Source of the DNA: WJMT01 sp964624145
GTDB lineage: Bacteria; Acidobacteriota; Aminicenantia; Aminicenantales; Aminicenantaceae
Reading direction: 5' to 3'
Length of the DNA: 64,000 nt
Assembly: GCA_964624145.1 (NCBI GenBank)
Contig: CAZUXT010000012.1
Span: 1 to 64,000 of the forward strand
Shown here: piece by piece, positions 9,645-19,054 of the stretch
Layout: each line of letters opens with the position of its first letter
Position numbering within the stretch: position 1 is the first letter of the stretch
The notes under the pieces: model-generated
Told to the model about the DNA's origin: nothing
Databases searched by the model: none
Seen by the model: the letters and a program-made list of their open reading frames with translations, nothing else
Made by a program: the position numbers and the translations under genes

Positions 9645-11273
9645 ATGGACGCAATCATCAAAGTTCCACGGCCTTCGAATGAGCCTATTCTTAATTACGC
9701 TCCCGGAAGTCCGGAGAAAGCAGCTCTAAAGGCACAGTTAAAAGAATTATCAGGTGAGACCATGGAGTTTCCCCTTATTATAGGAGGAAAAGAGGTCAAA
9801 ACCGGAAATCTGGCTGACTGCCGCTGTCCCCATGACCACAAGCATGTTCTGGCCCGGTATCATAAGGCAGGTCCGGAAGAGATCAACATGGCGGTTAAAG
9901 AAGCCAAAAAAGCCTGGAAAGACTGGTCTCAGATGGACTGGGCATCCCGGGCTTCTGTTTTTCTTCGTGCAGCAGAGCTTCTGGCCACCAAATACCGGCA
10001 TGTGCTGAACGCCGCCACTATGCTGGGACAGTCCAAGACTCCTCACCAGGCAGAGATCGATTCCGCATGTGAACTGATAGATTTTTACCGATTCAACCCC
10101 TATTACATGAACATGATCTATAAAGAGCAGCCTGATTCTTCTGCCGGGATCTGGAATTATATGGAATACAGGCCTCTGGAAGGTTTTGTGTTTGCTGTGA
10201 CCCCCTTTAATTTCACTTCTATTGCCGGAAACCTTCCCACTTCCCCGGCTTTGATGGGGAATGTCGTCCTCTGGAAGCCGGCTTCTTCTGCGGTCTATTC
10301 CGCTTATTTCTTAACCCAATTGTGGAAAGAAGCCGGGCTGCCTGATGGAGTTATCAATTTTATTCCCGGACCCGGTCGTTATGTGGGCGGTCCTGTTCTG
10401 GAGAAAGAAGATCTGGCCGGAGTCCATTTTACGGGAAGTACGGCTGTGTTCCAATCCATGTGGAAGACTATTGGAAACAGCATCATGAATTATAAGTCCT
10501 ATCCGAGAATCGTTGGTGAGACCGGCGGAAAAGATTTCATCTTTGTGCATGCTTCTGCTGATGTCAAAGCTGTAGCGGTCGCCATGCTCAGAGGCGCTTT
10601 TGAATACCAGGGACAGAAATGCTCCGCAGCCAGCCGGGCTTATGTTCCTAATAATCTGTGGCCGGACTTAAAAAAGAATCTGGTCGACGAGATCAAGACC
10701 ATCAAGATGGGTGATCCCGCGGACTTTTCAACCTTCATGGGTGCTGTGATCGATAAACCGGCTTTTGACAGCATTGTGGAGTACATCGAGTATGCAAAGA
10801 ATTCCAACAAAGCGGAAATCATTGCTGGCGGCGGTTATGACGACTCCAAAGGATATTTCATCGAGCCGACAGTGGTCGTGACCACTGATCCTAAATACAA
10901 ACTCATTGAGGAAGAAATATTCGGTCCGGTTCTCACTATTTATGTGTATCCGGAAAAAGAATATGAAAAGACTCTCAAGCTTTGCGATGCCACTTCCCCT
11001 TACGCATTGACCGGTGCTATATTTGCCAATGACAGAAGTGCCGTTCTGACAGCCATGAAATACCTGCGCCACGCCGCAGGAAATTTTTACATCAACGATA
11101 AACCCACAGGTGCGGTGGTCAGTCAGCAGCCTTTTGGAGGCGCGAGAGGTTCGGGCACCAATGACAAGGCAGGTTCCTACATCAATCTGCTTCGATGGGT
11201 CAGCACCCGTGCTGTTAAAGAGACACTAAATCCACCCAAGGATTATCGTTATCCTTACATGAAAGAAAAATAA
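9645..11273 (+). CDS. pruA: 1-Pyrroline-5-carboxylate (glutamate semialdehyde) dehydrogenase
   Basis: 542 aa, the length of the ALDH4A1/PruA family that acts as a stand-alone enzyme, unlike the fused PutA. It oxidises glutamate-5-semialdehyde to glutamate with NAD+. The catalytic Cys326 lies in GQKCSAASR and the general-base Glu in IVGETGGKD; FTGST and the substrate-site PFNFTS are present. The ATG at 9645 is chosen over an upstream TTG because AGGAGG (9631-9636) is ideally spaced. It is followed after 15 bases by the ALDH7-like gene. This is the second step of proline breakdown; no proline dehydrogenase gene is in the window. Confidence 0.88.
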   Translation: MDAIIKVPRPSNEPILNYAPGSPEKAALKAQLKELSGETMEFPLIIGGKEVKTGNLADCRCPHDHKHVLARYHKAGPEEINMAVKEAKKAWKDWSQMDWASRASVFLRAAELLATKYRHVLNAATMLGQSKTPHQAEIDSACELIDFYRFNPYYMNMIYKEQPDSSAGIWNYMEYRPLEGFVFAVTPFNFTSIAGNLPTSPALMGNVVLWKPASSAVYSAYFLTQLWKEAGLPDGVINFIPGPGRYVGGPVLEKEDLAGVHFTGSTAVFQSMWKTIGNSIMNYKSYPRIVGETGGKDFIFVHASADVKAVAVAMLRGAFEYQGQKCSAASRAYVPNNLWPDLKKNLVDEIKTIKMGDPADFSTFMGAVIDKPAFDSIVEYIEYAKNSNKAEIIAGGGYDDSKGYFIEPTVVVTTDPKYKLIEEEIFGPVLTIYVYPEKEYEKTLKLCDATSPYALTGAIFANDRSAVLTAMKYLRHAAGNFYINDKPTGAVVSQQPFGGARGSGTNDKAGSYINLLRWVSTRAVKETLNPPKDYRYPYMKEK

Positions 11274-11288
11274 ACAGGAGATTTTTGC

Positions 11289-12818
11289 ATGAAAGCTAAA
11301 GCCGTTCTTGAAAAACTGAATGTTAAAGATGTCAATGTGGGAGCCTGCGCAGGTCCGGATGACTGGTATAAAGACCCTGAAGCAGAAGAAAGCGTTTCTT
11401 ATAATCCGGCAACTGGAGAATCCATTGCCAGAGTGCTCCAGGCTACTGAAAAAACCTATGAACAGGTCCTGGAGGCGGCAGAAAAAGCTTTTAAGTCCTG
11501 GCAGATGATGCCAGCGCCCAAGAGAGGCCTGGTCATCAGGGATTTGAGGGAAGCTCTTCAAGAAAAAAAGGAGCCCCTGGGTGATTTGGTGTCCTTGGAG
11601 ATGGGCAAGATCCGAGCCGAAGGACACGGAGAAGTCCAGGAAATGATCGATATCTGTGATTTTGCCCTGGGACTTTCCCGGCAGCTTTACGGATTGACCA
11701 TGCACTCGGAGCGTCCGGCACACCGCATGTATGAGCAGTGGCATCCTCTGGGTGCTGTAGGCGTCGTCACCTCTTTTAATTTTCCTGTGGCCGTGTGGTC
11801 CTGGAACGCAGCGATCGCAGCTGCCTGCGGAGATACTACGGTCTGGAAACCGTCTTCAGATGCTCCTTTGACAGCTGTTGCTGTCCAGCACATCGCCAAT
11901 CAGGTCATGAGTTCTCACGGTTTGAAAGGGATCTTTAACCTTCTTATTGGGAGAGGTTCTGTTATCGGAGAACGCATGATCAATGACAGCAGGCTGCCTC
12001 TGATTTCTTTTACCGGGTCTACAAAAATGGGGCAGCACGTATCCGAAGCTGTGGCCCGGCGTTTTGGCCGAACCATACTGGAACTGGGCGGTAACAATGC
12101 GATTATCGTGGCTGAAGATGCTGATTTGGAAATGGCAGTCCGCACTATTCTTTTCGGAGCTGTGGGCACCGCCGGACAGCGCTGTACCAGCACCCGACGC
12201 ATCATCATGCACAAATCCATCGCATCTGAACTGACCGAAAAAATTAATAATGCCTACAAACAGGTAAAGATCGGAAATCCTATTGAAGAAGGGATACTCA
12301 TGGGGCCGCTCGTGACCAAAGCGGCGGTGGAAGACATGATGGCAGCTCTGGAAAAGGCACAGGAACAGGGAGGTGAAATCATTCTGGGAGGGAAGCGCCT
12401 TCCTGGCCTGGGTGAACAGTTCGTCGAACCTGCTGTTGTGAAAATGCCCAAACAAACAGAGATCGTTTATATTGAGACCTTTGCTCCCATTCTTTACTTG
12501 ATGGAGTATGAAGATTTAGAGGAAGCCATACACCTGCACAATGAGGTCCCGCAGGGGCTTTCCAGCTCGATTTTCACCACAAACCTGCTGAAAGCAGAAA
12601 AATTTCTTTCCCATGAAGGATCGGATTGCGGTATTGCCAATGTCAACATCGGAACATCCGGAGCAGAAATTGGAGGAGCTTTTGGCGGCGAAAAAGAGAC
12701 CGGCGGAGGAAGAGAGTCTGGTTCAGATGCCTGGAAAGCTTACATGCGAAGGCAAACCAACACCATCAACTGGTCCAAAGATCTGCCGCTGGCACAGGGG
12801 ATCAAATTCGGAGACTGA
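11289..12818 (+). CDS. ALDH7-family (antiquitin-like) semialdehyde dehydrogenase
   Basis: 509 aa. It closely follows the antiquitin/alpha-aminoadipic semialdehyde dehydrogenase pattern: FNFPVAVWSWN, FTGSTKMG, LELGGNNAII (general-base Glu), the nucleophile Cys299 in GQRCTSTRR, and the GAFGGEKETGGGRESGSD C-terminal segment. The family oxidises alpha-aminoadipate semialdehyde (lysine breakdown) and related aldehydes. The pairing with PruA suggests joint breakdown of proline and lysine via their cyclic imines, an inference from context. Its stop overlaps the next start as ATGA. Confidence 0.85.
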   Translation: MKAKAVLEKLNVKDVNVGACAGPDDWYKDPEAEESVSYNPATGESIARVLQATEKTYEQVLEAAEKAFKSWQMMPAPKRGLVIRDLREALQEKKEPLGDLVSLEMGKIRAEGHGEVQEMIDICDFALGLSRQLYGLTMHSERPAHRMYEQWHPLGAVGVVTSFNFPVAVWSWNAAIAAACGDTTVWKPSSDAPLTAVAVQHIANQVMSSHGLKGIFNLLIGRGSVIGERMINDSRLPLISFTGSTKMGQHVSEAVARRFGRTILELGGNNAIIVAEDADLEMAVRTILFGAVGTAGQRCTSTRRIIMHKSIASELTEKINNAYKQVKIGNPIEEGILMGPLVTKAAVEDMMAALEKAQEQGGEIILGGKRLPGLGEQFVEPAVVKMPKQTEIVYIETFAPILYLMEYEDLEEAIHLHNEVPQGLSSSIFTTNLLKAEKFLSHEGSDCGIANVNIGTSGAEIGGAFGGEKETGGGRESGSDAWKAYMRRQTNTINWSKDLPLAQGIKFGD

Positions 12819-13036
12819 TGCAGCCGCTCGTCACCCTTGATACACAGATCGAAGACCTTGTGCTGAAATATCCGAAATCAGTACATTTCCTCACAAAGAA
12901 CGGAATCCGGTGTATTCGATGCGGAGAGCCGCTCTGGTGTTCACTTGGAGAACTGCTCGAGGATGAAAAGGTCAAGAACCCTCAGGAGCTGGTCGATGGA
13001 CTCAACCAGTTCTTGAAGGAACAGGATGACCTTTGA
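12818..13036 (+). CDS. DUF1858-type small redox protein
   Basis: 72 aa. It matches the DUF1858 pattern (hybrid-cluster-protein-associated disulfide domain): I-x-D-L-V-x-K-Y-P, then a G-I-R-C-I-R-C CxxC motif and GEPLWCSLGELLED. The ATG at 12818 overlaps the stop of the dehydrogenase gene (ATGA), so it is translationally coupled; a longer reading from 12626 would run inside that gene in another frame and is not likely. The role is unknown. The CxxC and the context suggest a redox or metal-handling helper of the dehydrogenases. Confidence 0.8.
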   Translation: MQPLVTLDTQIEDLVLKYPKSVHFLTKNGIRCIRCGEPLWCSLGELLEDEKVKNPQELVDGLNQFLKEQDDL

Positions 13037-13053
13037 GTACCCGCATACAGATT

Positions 13054-15462
13054 CTATTCATATTTAACAGCCTGAGCCGGATCGGAATACGCCGCGCGCA
13101 CTGACTGGAAGCTGACAGTCAGAAGAGAGATAAGAAGGGAGATCAATCCAGTCACTAAAAAGACACTGATTCCTATTTGGGTGCGGTATGCGAAGTTCTG
13201 AAGCCAGTTTCTCATAACAAAATAAGCCAGTGGCCATGCGATCAGATTTGCCAGCAGAATAACCTTAACAAAATCTCCGGTTAAAAGAACAAGGACATCG
13301 GCGACAGATGCGCCAAGGACTTTCCGAATACCAATTTCCCGTCTTCTGCGTTCCGTAGCAAAGGAAGCCATTCCGAGCAGCCCCAGACAGGCAACAAAAA
13401 CAGCAAAAACACTGAAAGAAGTCAAGATACCGCTTAATTTTTCTTCGGATCGGTACTGGGAATCAAAAGTATCCTCAAGAAAGAAATAGTCAAAAGGCCG
13501 CCCCGGGTCAATGATTTTCCACATATTCCGGATCCGGTCCAGGGTCTCTGCCCGACCAAAGTCTCTTATTTTTATGGAAAGCATGTCCAGAAAGCGTGGA
13601 GTATTGGTGATATAAAGCGGCGCTACGACCTGGCGTAGCGACCTGATATGGAAATCCTTTACAACCCCGACAACGGTCCTGGTTTCCCACTGGATAGAAC
13701 CGGGAGTAGATCCGGTCGGGCGTTTTATGGTCTTTCCCAGAGGATCTTCCCATCCAAACACCTTTGCCGCGGTTTCATTGATAATGACCGCCTGGTCCGG
13801 GTCGGTCCCGAAGTCCCGGGAAAAATTCCGGCCCTTGACAGTTTCTATGCCGAGAGTAGGAAAAAAATCAATATCCACACTGATGCGATCCATAGGGAAA
13901 CTTTGTTCCTGGGAATAGCCTTCCGGAACCATAGGGGTTGTGTCTGGTTCTCCTCCGGGAACAATCGAAGATGCACCTACGCCTAAAACCCCCGGAATCT
14001 CTTGGAGACGGGTCTTGATGGATTCAAGCGAATTTCCTATACTGCTGTCCATAATAGGCAGTACTATGGTATTTTTCTTTTCAAATCCCAGATCTGTTTT
14101 TTTCATGTAGTGAACCTGATTGATGATGATTCCGGTTCCAATGATGAGAGTGATAGATATCACAAACTGAGCTGTGACCAAGACACGGCGAAAGCGGGAA
14201 TGACCCGAACCTGATTTTATTTCTCCTTTGAGAACCCGAACCGGATTAAATGATGACAGAAACACTGCCGGGTAGCTGCCTGCGACAAGTCCGACAAAAA
14301 GTACCAATCCCAGAAGACCCAAAATCATCCATCCCGCATCATTTAAACTGAAACCAAGTTCGGTCCCGGCTAGAGACCGGAAATAGGGGAGAGCCAAAAA
14401 CACCAAAATAAGGCTGATGGCCATGGCCAAAAAGCTAAAAAACAGGGACTCTCCTAAAAACTGTCTTGTCAGTTCATTTTTTCTAGCTCCCACTACTTTC
14501 CGCATGCCCACTTCTTTGGCCCGAAGAGAGGAGCGGGCTGTCGACAGGTTCATAAAATTTATGCAGGCGATAAAAAGAATAAAAAGAGCAATAGCTGAGA
14601 AGACATACATATTGCGGATGTCCCAAGTAGGAGCGATTTCGTTTTCCATATGTGAGTGAAGATAGATCTTTGTCAAAGGCTGAAGATAATAACCGATCCG
14701 GCCGCCCATGGCTTTGATCTCTTCCCCCATGTAATGATCCACTAAAGACGGAAGTTTGGCCTCCAGCTTGCGGTAATCATAATTTTCCGGAAGCAGGAGA
14801 TATGTGTAAAGATTGAAATTAAACCATTGGTCGCGATCCATGCGTTCGGATGCATACAGGGATTCAAACGAACACAGCATGCTAAACGTGAAGTGGGAGT
14901 TTGACGGCACGTCTTCCACAACACCGGTTACAATAAAATCCTCCTGATTGTTGAGCTTAAGCACTTTACCTATCGGCTCTTCATCCCCGAAATATTTCTC
15001 CACCAGAGTTCTGGTCAAGACAACCGTATAGGCCCTGTTTAGAGCATCCTGAGGATTTCCGTCGATCATGGGGAAATTGAAAATCTCGAAAACAGAATTA
15101 TCAGCCCAAAAAATCCTGTCCTCATAAAAAAGCCTGTCTTTGTATTGAATGGGGATCCTTTCTCTGGTTTTCAGCCGGACAGAACTTATAACTTCAGGAT
15201 AATCATCTTTGAGCACCGGGCCAACCGGAGCGTTGCTTATGGGTAATGTTGTTATATCTTCTCCCAATTGAACTTCTGAACAAAGCCGGTAAATTTGATT
15301 CGCATGTTCGTGATATTTGTCATAGCTCAGCTGGTGCAGTATAAAGAGACTGATCAGGATGCAGCAGGCCATTCCAATGGCTAATCCAATGATATTGATA
15401 AAAGCATACCCCTTATGTCTACGCAGATTCCGCAGGGCTGTTTTAATGTAGTTTCCGATCAT
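13054..15462 (-). CDS. Orphan FtsX/MacB-type ABC permease
   Basis: 802 aa, a duplicated MacB-periplasmic-domain plus FtsX architecture. One TM helix near residues 20-42 is followed by a periplasmic domain, three TMs around 285-395 with the motif ACINFMNLSTARS, a linker and TM, a second periplasmic domain, and a C-terminal TM bundle beginning CLGLLGMASFATERRRREIGIRKVLGA. The start is supported by a TCCTCC complement (AGGAGG) 7 bases upstream. No ATPase gene is adjacent, as in the orphan permeases common in Acidobacteria-like genomes. Likely export or signalling mechanotransmission; the substrate is unknown. It converges on the DUF1858 gene with 17 bases between the stops. Confidence 0.85.
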   Translation of the reverse strand: MIGNYIKTALRNLRRHKGYAFINIIGLAIGMACCILISLFILHQLSYDKYHEHANQIYRLCSEVQLGEDITTLPISNAPVGPVLKDDYPEVISSVRLKTRERIPIQYKDRLFYEDRIFWADNSVFEIFNFPMIDGNPQDALNRAYTVVLTRTLVEKYFGDEEPIGKVLKLNNQEDFIVTGVVEDVPSNSHFTFSMLCSFESLYASERMDRDQWFNFNLYTYLLLPENYDYRKLEAKLPSLVDHYMGEEIKAMGGRIGYYLQPLTKIYLHSHMENEIAPTWDIRNMYVFSAIALFILFIACINFMNLSTARSSLRAKEVGMRKVVGARKNELTRQFLGESLFFSFLAMAISLILVFLALPYFRSLAGTELGFSLNDAGWMILGLLGLVLFVGLVAGSYPAVFLSSFNPVRVLKGEIKSGSGHSRFRRVLVTAQFVISITLIIGTGIIINQVHYMKKTDLGFEKKNTIVLPIMDSSIGNSLESIKTRLQEIPGVLGVGASSIVPGGEPDTTPMVPEGYSQEQSFPMDRISVDIDFFPTLGIETVKGRNFSRDFGTDPDQAVIINETAAKVFGWEDPLGKTIKRPTGSTPGSIQWETRTVVGVVKDFHIRSLRQVVAPLYITNTPRFLDMLSIKIRDFGRAETLDRIRNMWKIIDPGRPFDYFFLEDTFDSQYRSEEKLSGILTSFSVFAVFVACLGLLGMASFATERRRREIGIRKVLGASVADVLVLLTGDFVKVILLANLIAWPLAYFVMRNWLQNFAYRTQIGISVFLVTGLISLLISLLTVSFQSVRAAYSDPAQAVKYE

Positions 15463-15651
15463 ATGTGTCCTCCTTGATTCCAGAAACCCGGATTATTTCG
15501 AATAACAAAATGAAGCAATAGAATTCCACATTTTTAAGCTTGATCAAGGCTTTTGGGCTTATAAAAATATACGGCATCCTACCAAAAAAAGTTCCCTTGA
15601 ATATATGTGTTTTTTTCTTTAATCTGTTTTTTCCTGCCTGATGATTTCTTG

Positions 15652-15681
15652 TTGACCGGATTTGTTTGTTATGTGTATGAT
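15652..15681 (+). promoter_or_regulatory. Promoter, TTGAC-N18-TATGAT family
   Basis: TTGACC at 15652-15657, an 18-base spacer and TATGAT at 15676-15681 with TGTG before it. It is one of a group of almost identical promoters in the window (see findings). A start near 15688 excludes the upstream in-frame ATGs and supports the ATG at 15713. Confidence 0.75.
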
Positions 15682-15712
15682 TTATGAAAAGAATTTGGAA
15701 GGGAATAATCAC

Positions 15713-18016
15713 ATGTCTTTGAAAAAATTACGGAAACATAAATTCCCGCCGTTGCTGGTTACAGGCTTTTTTATTTGTCTTATCGGAGGAGGCGGTTCCT
15801 GTGCCCGCCGCACAGCAGATCCCATGAAAATCATCGAGACCGAATCTGTCTATCAGGTTGTTTTTAACAGCGAGGACTGTGTTTCTTTTATGCCTCCGGA
15901 GCTTAAAGGATGCGGCCTTCCGGAGATAAAGATCAGTGAAAAGGAACATGGCTGGCAGCATGTTCAAATGAAGTGGAACATAACGAAAGAGGTTTCCCAG
16001 GATGAACTCTCTATTCCGTTTGATCTCTGCTTTGATCCGGATTTCTGGTGGGCCCCTCATCTCACACCGGATCAGGGTTATGTGATCGCGCAGCATGTTT
16101 TTCGCTTACCCGCACTTATTGTTCAGAGTGAATTTGCGACACTGGCTGTTGTTCCCGATCTGAATATTGTGGGGCAGAAACCGGAGAACCCCTGGTTCAT
16201 GGATTATAATGCCCTGCAAAAGAGATTCTGGCTAGGAGCGACTGAGACAGATATCCCCGAACATGTTCTTTTTAAAAAAAAGCCTGGAATGAGATTTTCT
16301 CCGGGAATCTTTGAATTAGGATTTTTAATAAAAGCTTATCATGATCTCGACCCTGTAAAGAATCCCTGGTCAGAGGTAACGCATCTCTTATGGGAGAAAT
16401 GGGGGCAGCCGCTTTATGAAAAAGGAGAGCCTGTTTCTGCGTCTCTTCAGAACTATATCCGGCTTACCTATGACTGGGCTTTTAAAGGGTGGTCTGATTT
16501 TGTCTGGCAGGAATTCGATCTCAACGGCACACGCGTAGGGGCCCCCCAATTCATTGTCAATATTTCCCAGTCTCCCAATTATCCGGAACACTGGTATCAG
16601 AGGGAGTTTCTCTCTATATGGAATCAGGCCTGGTTCTCATCCCTGCGCAGCGCTTCAGGGCTTTTCCGTTATGCCCGCAGTATCAAAGACGATGAGCTCC
16701 TGAAGAAAGCGCGCATGACAAAAGAACTGGCCCTGTTGGCGCCCATAAAGGATGGAATTTTTCCAACCGTGATCCGAACCGATAATAAAACTATTGAAAT
16801 CGAAGGAAAGGAATATCAAAGACCTGAATCCTGGGAGCATCATTACTGGAGCAACTCCAACCGCAGTCCCCGCAACTACGGCATTTCTTCGGATTGGTAT
16901 CATGTTCTTGACTGCAGTTGGACAGCGCTTCTCATGCTGCGCTGGTATGAGGAGCTGGAACAGGATTCTCGGCTTGTCCAGTACGCCCGAAAATATGCTG
17001 ACCGTCTTCTGGAGCTTCAGGATTCGGAGGGCTTCTTTCCAGGCTGGCTTCATCCTCAGACTCAAATGCCGGGGCCGGTCATGAACCAAACACCGGAGAC
17101 GAGCCTGAGTGTGACGTTTCTAATGAAACTGGCTGATATGACCGGTGAGTCAAAATACCGCACAACCGCTGTAAAGGCAATGGATGCTGTTTTAAAAGAA
17201 ATCGTTCCCCAGGGTCGCTGGGAAGATTATGAGACCTATTGGTCATGCTGCAGTTGGGGGAGGGATAAATATCTGGGTAAAAAAATCCCCCGCAATGCCA
17301 TGCACAAACAGAACACCTTGTCTCTTTTCTGGACAGCCGAAGCGCTCCTTAAATGCTATCAGGCAACACACCAGAACCATTATATCGAGTGGGGGAGGCG
17401 CACTTTGGATGAACTCTCCATGGCCCAGCAGGTCTGGCAGCCTCCTTTTATCTATGTCCCTGCCCTCGGAGGATTCGGTGTTATGAACGCTGACGGAGAG
17501 TGGAATGATTCCCGCGAGACACTGTTTGCCGAGCTGTTCCTTGACTATTACAGGGAAACAGGGGATCCTTACCTCTTCCAGAGGGGTATTTCTGCGCTTA
17601 AATCTGGATTCATTATGATGTACTGTCCTGAGAACAAAGAGGTAAAAAAGATGTGGGAGAAAGTCTATCCCTGGTTCGGGCCGGAAGATTACGGTTTTAC
17701 CATGGAAAATTACGATCACGGCGGACGCACCACTCCGGAAGGAGAAGGTATGGGCGTTTTCACCATATATGACTGGGGAAATGGAGCGGCCGCTGAAGCG
17801 GCCATGCGCATTCTTGACCATTACGGCCATGTGTATATTGACAGACCACGAAATCATGCGTTTGGAATCGATAAAATCCGGGTTCAACGCGTTGAAAACG
17901 GATGGGAACTGGTGAATGAATGTGAGGAAAAACGGAGAATACGCATCGTTTACGATGACGGAACCACAAAGACAGTAGTGCTTGAAGACAGGATTCATTT
18001 ATCAGAAAACAATTAG
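15713..18016 (+). CDS. Secreted alpha/alpha-barrel (six-hairpin glycosidase-like) protein
   Basis: 767 aa from ATG 15713, which is the first in-frame start after the predicted transcription start. It has a signal peptide with a possible lipid-attachment Cys (GGGGSC at about residue 30). Residues about 250-700 show repeated helical hairpins rich in W, Y and aromatic clusters (for example DWYHVLDCSWTALLMLRWYEEL and ETSLSVTFLMKLADMTG), typical of alpha/alpha-toroid glycoside hydrolases or polysaccharide lyases. I cannot assign a named family or catalytic residues. The surroundings (fucosidase and sulfatase further on) fit glycan breakdown in the periplasm or at the cell surface. Transcribed alone from its own promoter. 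Confidence 0.65.
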   Translation: MSLKKLRKHKFPPLLVTGFFICLIGGGGSCARRTADPMKIIETESVYQVVFNSEDCVSFMPPELKGCGLPEIKISEKEHGWQHVQMKWNITKEVSQDELSIPFDLCFDPDFWWAPHLTPDQGYVIAQHVFRLPALIVQSEFATLAVVPDLNIVGQKPENPWFMDYNALQKRFWLGATETDIPEHVLFKKKPGMRFSPGIFELGFLIKAYHDLDPVKNPWSEVTHLLWEKWGQPLYEKGEPVSASLQNYIRLTYDWAFKGWSDFVWQEFDLNGTRVGAPQFIVNISQSPNYPEHWYQREFLSIWNQAWFSSLRSASGLFRYARSIKDDELLKKARMTKELALLAPIKDGIFPTVIRTDNKTIEIEGKEYQRPESWEHHYWSNSNRSPRNYGISSDWYHVLDCSWTALLMLRWYEELEQDSRLVQYARKYADRLLELQDSEGFFPGWLHPQTQMPGPVMNQTPETSLSVTFLMKLADMTGESKYRTTAVKAMDAVLKEIVPQGRWEDYETYWSCCSWGRDKYLGKKIPRNAMHKQNTLSLFWTAEALLKCYQATHQNHYIEWGRRTLDELSMAQQVWQPPFIYVPALGGFGVMNADGEWNDSRETLFAELFLDYYRETGDPYLFQRGISALKSGFIMMYCPENKEVKKMWEKVYPWFGPEDYGFTMENYDHGGRTTPEGEGMGVFTIYDWGNGAAAEAAMRILDHYGHVYIDRPRNHAFGIDKIRVQRVENGWELVNECEEKRRIRIVYDDGTTKTVVLEDRIHLSENN

Positions 18017-18078
18017 AAGTTCTTATTTATGTCCTATTAGCAAGCTTTATATCCCCTTAATTTTTCTTTAAATAGAGT

Positions 18079-18108
18079 TTGACCTTATAAGTCAGGTCGA
18101 TTTTATAA
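18079..18108 (+). promoter_or_regulatory. Probable promoter with internal dyad
   Basis: TTGACC at 18079-18084, an 18-base spacer and TTATAA at 18103-18108, about 60 bases before the ATG at 18170. The spacer contains an inverted repeat, GACCT (18081-18085) and AGGTC (18094-18098), which could be an operator. Confidence 0.4.
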
Positions 18109-18169
18109 ACTGATTTCAATAGATTTATATCGGATTTTTCAGATCATATGATTATCAGGGAGGCAGGTA

Positions 18170-19030
18170 ATGAGACAAAACATATTTCGAATCGTTTTTA
18201 TGGTCCTTTTTATTTTCTTGCTATATCCCTATTTTTATGCTGGAGGCAACCTTCAGAGCAGCCAGCAGGGGAAAAAAGAAAAGACCGTACTTGTCAACGG
18301 AGTGGACTTTATAATGGTGTATATCCCGGCAGGAGAATATCTCATGGGATCTCCGGAAACAGAATCATTAAGACAGAGCGATGAAGGCCCCCAGCATCAG
18401 GTCGCCATTTCCAGAGGATTCTGGATGGGAAAATATGAAGTGACTCAAGGGGAGTGGAAAGCTGTTATGGGGCAAAGTGATTCATGGTTTGAAGGGGAAG
18501 ATGATTATCCCATCGAATGGATCTCATGGAATCGGGCTAAGGACTTCATCAAGAGATTGAATGAAAAGACAGGCTTGAGATTCAGGCTTCCCACAGAGGC
18601 CGAATGGGAGTATGCCTGCCGTGCGGGAACCACCACTCCGTTTCACTTTGGAGAAGGTATCGGCTCGGATCAAGCCAATTTTAATGGTGGTTTTCCTTAC
18701 GGAGATGCTCAAAAAGGATTATACCGGGAAGGCACTTGCCCAGTCGGAAGCTTCCAGCCAAATGCATGGGGCTTGTATGATATGCACGGAAATGTGTGGG
18801 AATGGTGTGAGGATGTGTATAAAGCGGATATCTATGACCATACTGAACTCTACACAACGAATGACAGTGGCAATCCGCTGTATTCGGGAGAGGGCTCACA
18901 CCGTGTTTTCCGCGGCGGGGGCTGGCTTGGCAGCGGCAATGGTCTGCGTTCCGCAAGCCGCAGCCACGAACTAGCGCAATACTCTCTCATTTATATCGGA
19001 TTCCGCCTGGTGCTGGATAACGATGATTGA
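18170..19030 (+). CDS. SUMF1/formylglycine-generating-enzyme-like secreted protein
   Basis: 286 aa with an N-terminal signal peptide (residues 5-24) and a full SUMF1 domain: YIPAGEYLMGS, YEVTQGEWKAVMG, FRLPTEAEWEYACRAGT, GLYDMHGNVWEWCEDVY and the C-terminal RVFRGGGW...R-x-A-S-R...IGFRL. The two cysteines that bind copper in true formylglycine-generating enzymes, normally near RGGSW, are absent here (GGGWLGSGNGLRSASR). It is therefore more likely a non-catalytic binding module of the broader family than a sulfatase activator. The next gene follows after 24 bases with a strong AAGGAG site, so the two form an operon. Confidence 0.82.
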   Translation: MRQNIFRIVFMVLFIFLLYPYFYAGGNLQSSQQGKKEKTVLVNGVDFIMVYIPAGEYLMGSPETESLRQSDEGPQHQVAISRGFWMGKYEVTQGEWKAVMGQSDSWFEGEDDYPIEWISWNRAKDFIKRLNEKTGLRFRLPTEAEWEYACRAGTTTPFHFGEGIGSDQANFNGGFPYGDAQKGLYREGTCPVGSFQPNAWGLYDMHGNVWEWCEDVYKADIYDHTELYTTNDSGNPLYSGEGSHRVFRGGGWLGSGNGLRSASRSHELAQYSLIYIGFRLVLDNDD

Positions 19031-19054
19031 AAAAAGAAAAAAAAGGAGACCCTG

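Noticed and set aside
12626..12817. Longer N-terminus for the DUF1858 protein
   Set aside because: This part lies within the dehydrogenase coding region in another frame; the DUF1858 pattern begins right after the ATG at 12818.
18170..19030. Calling the SUMF1-like gene a formylglycine-generating enzyme
   Set aside because: The copper-binding cysteines are absent.
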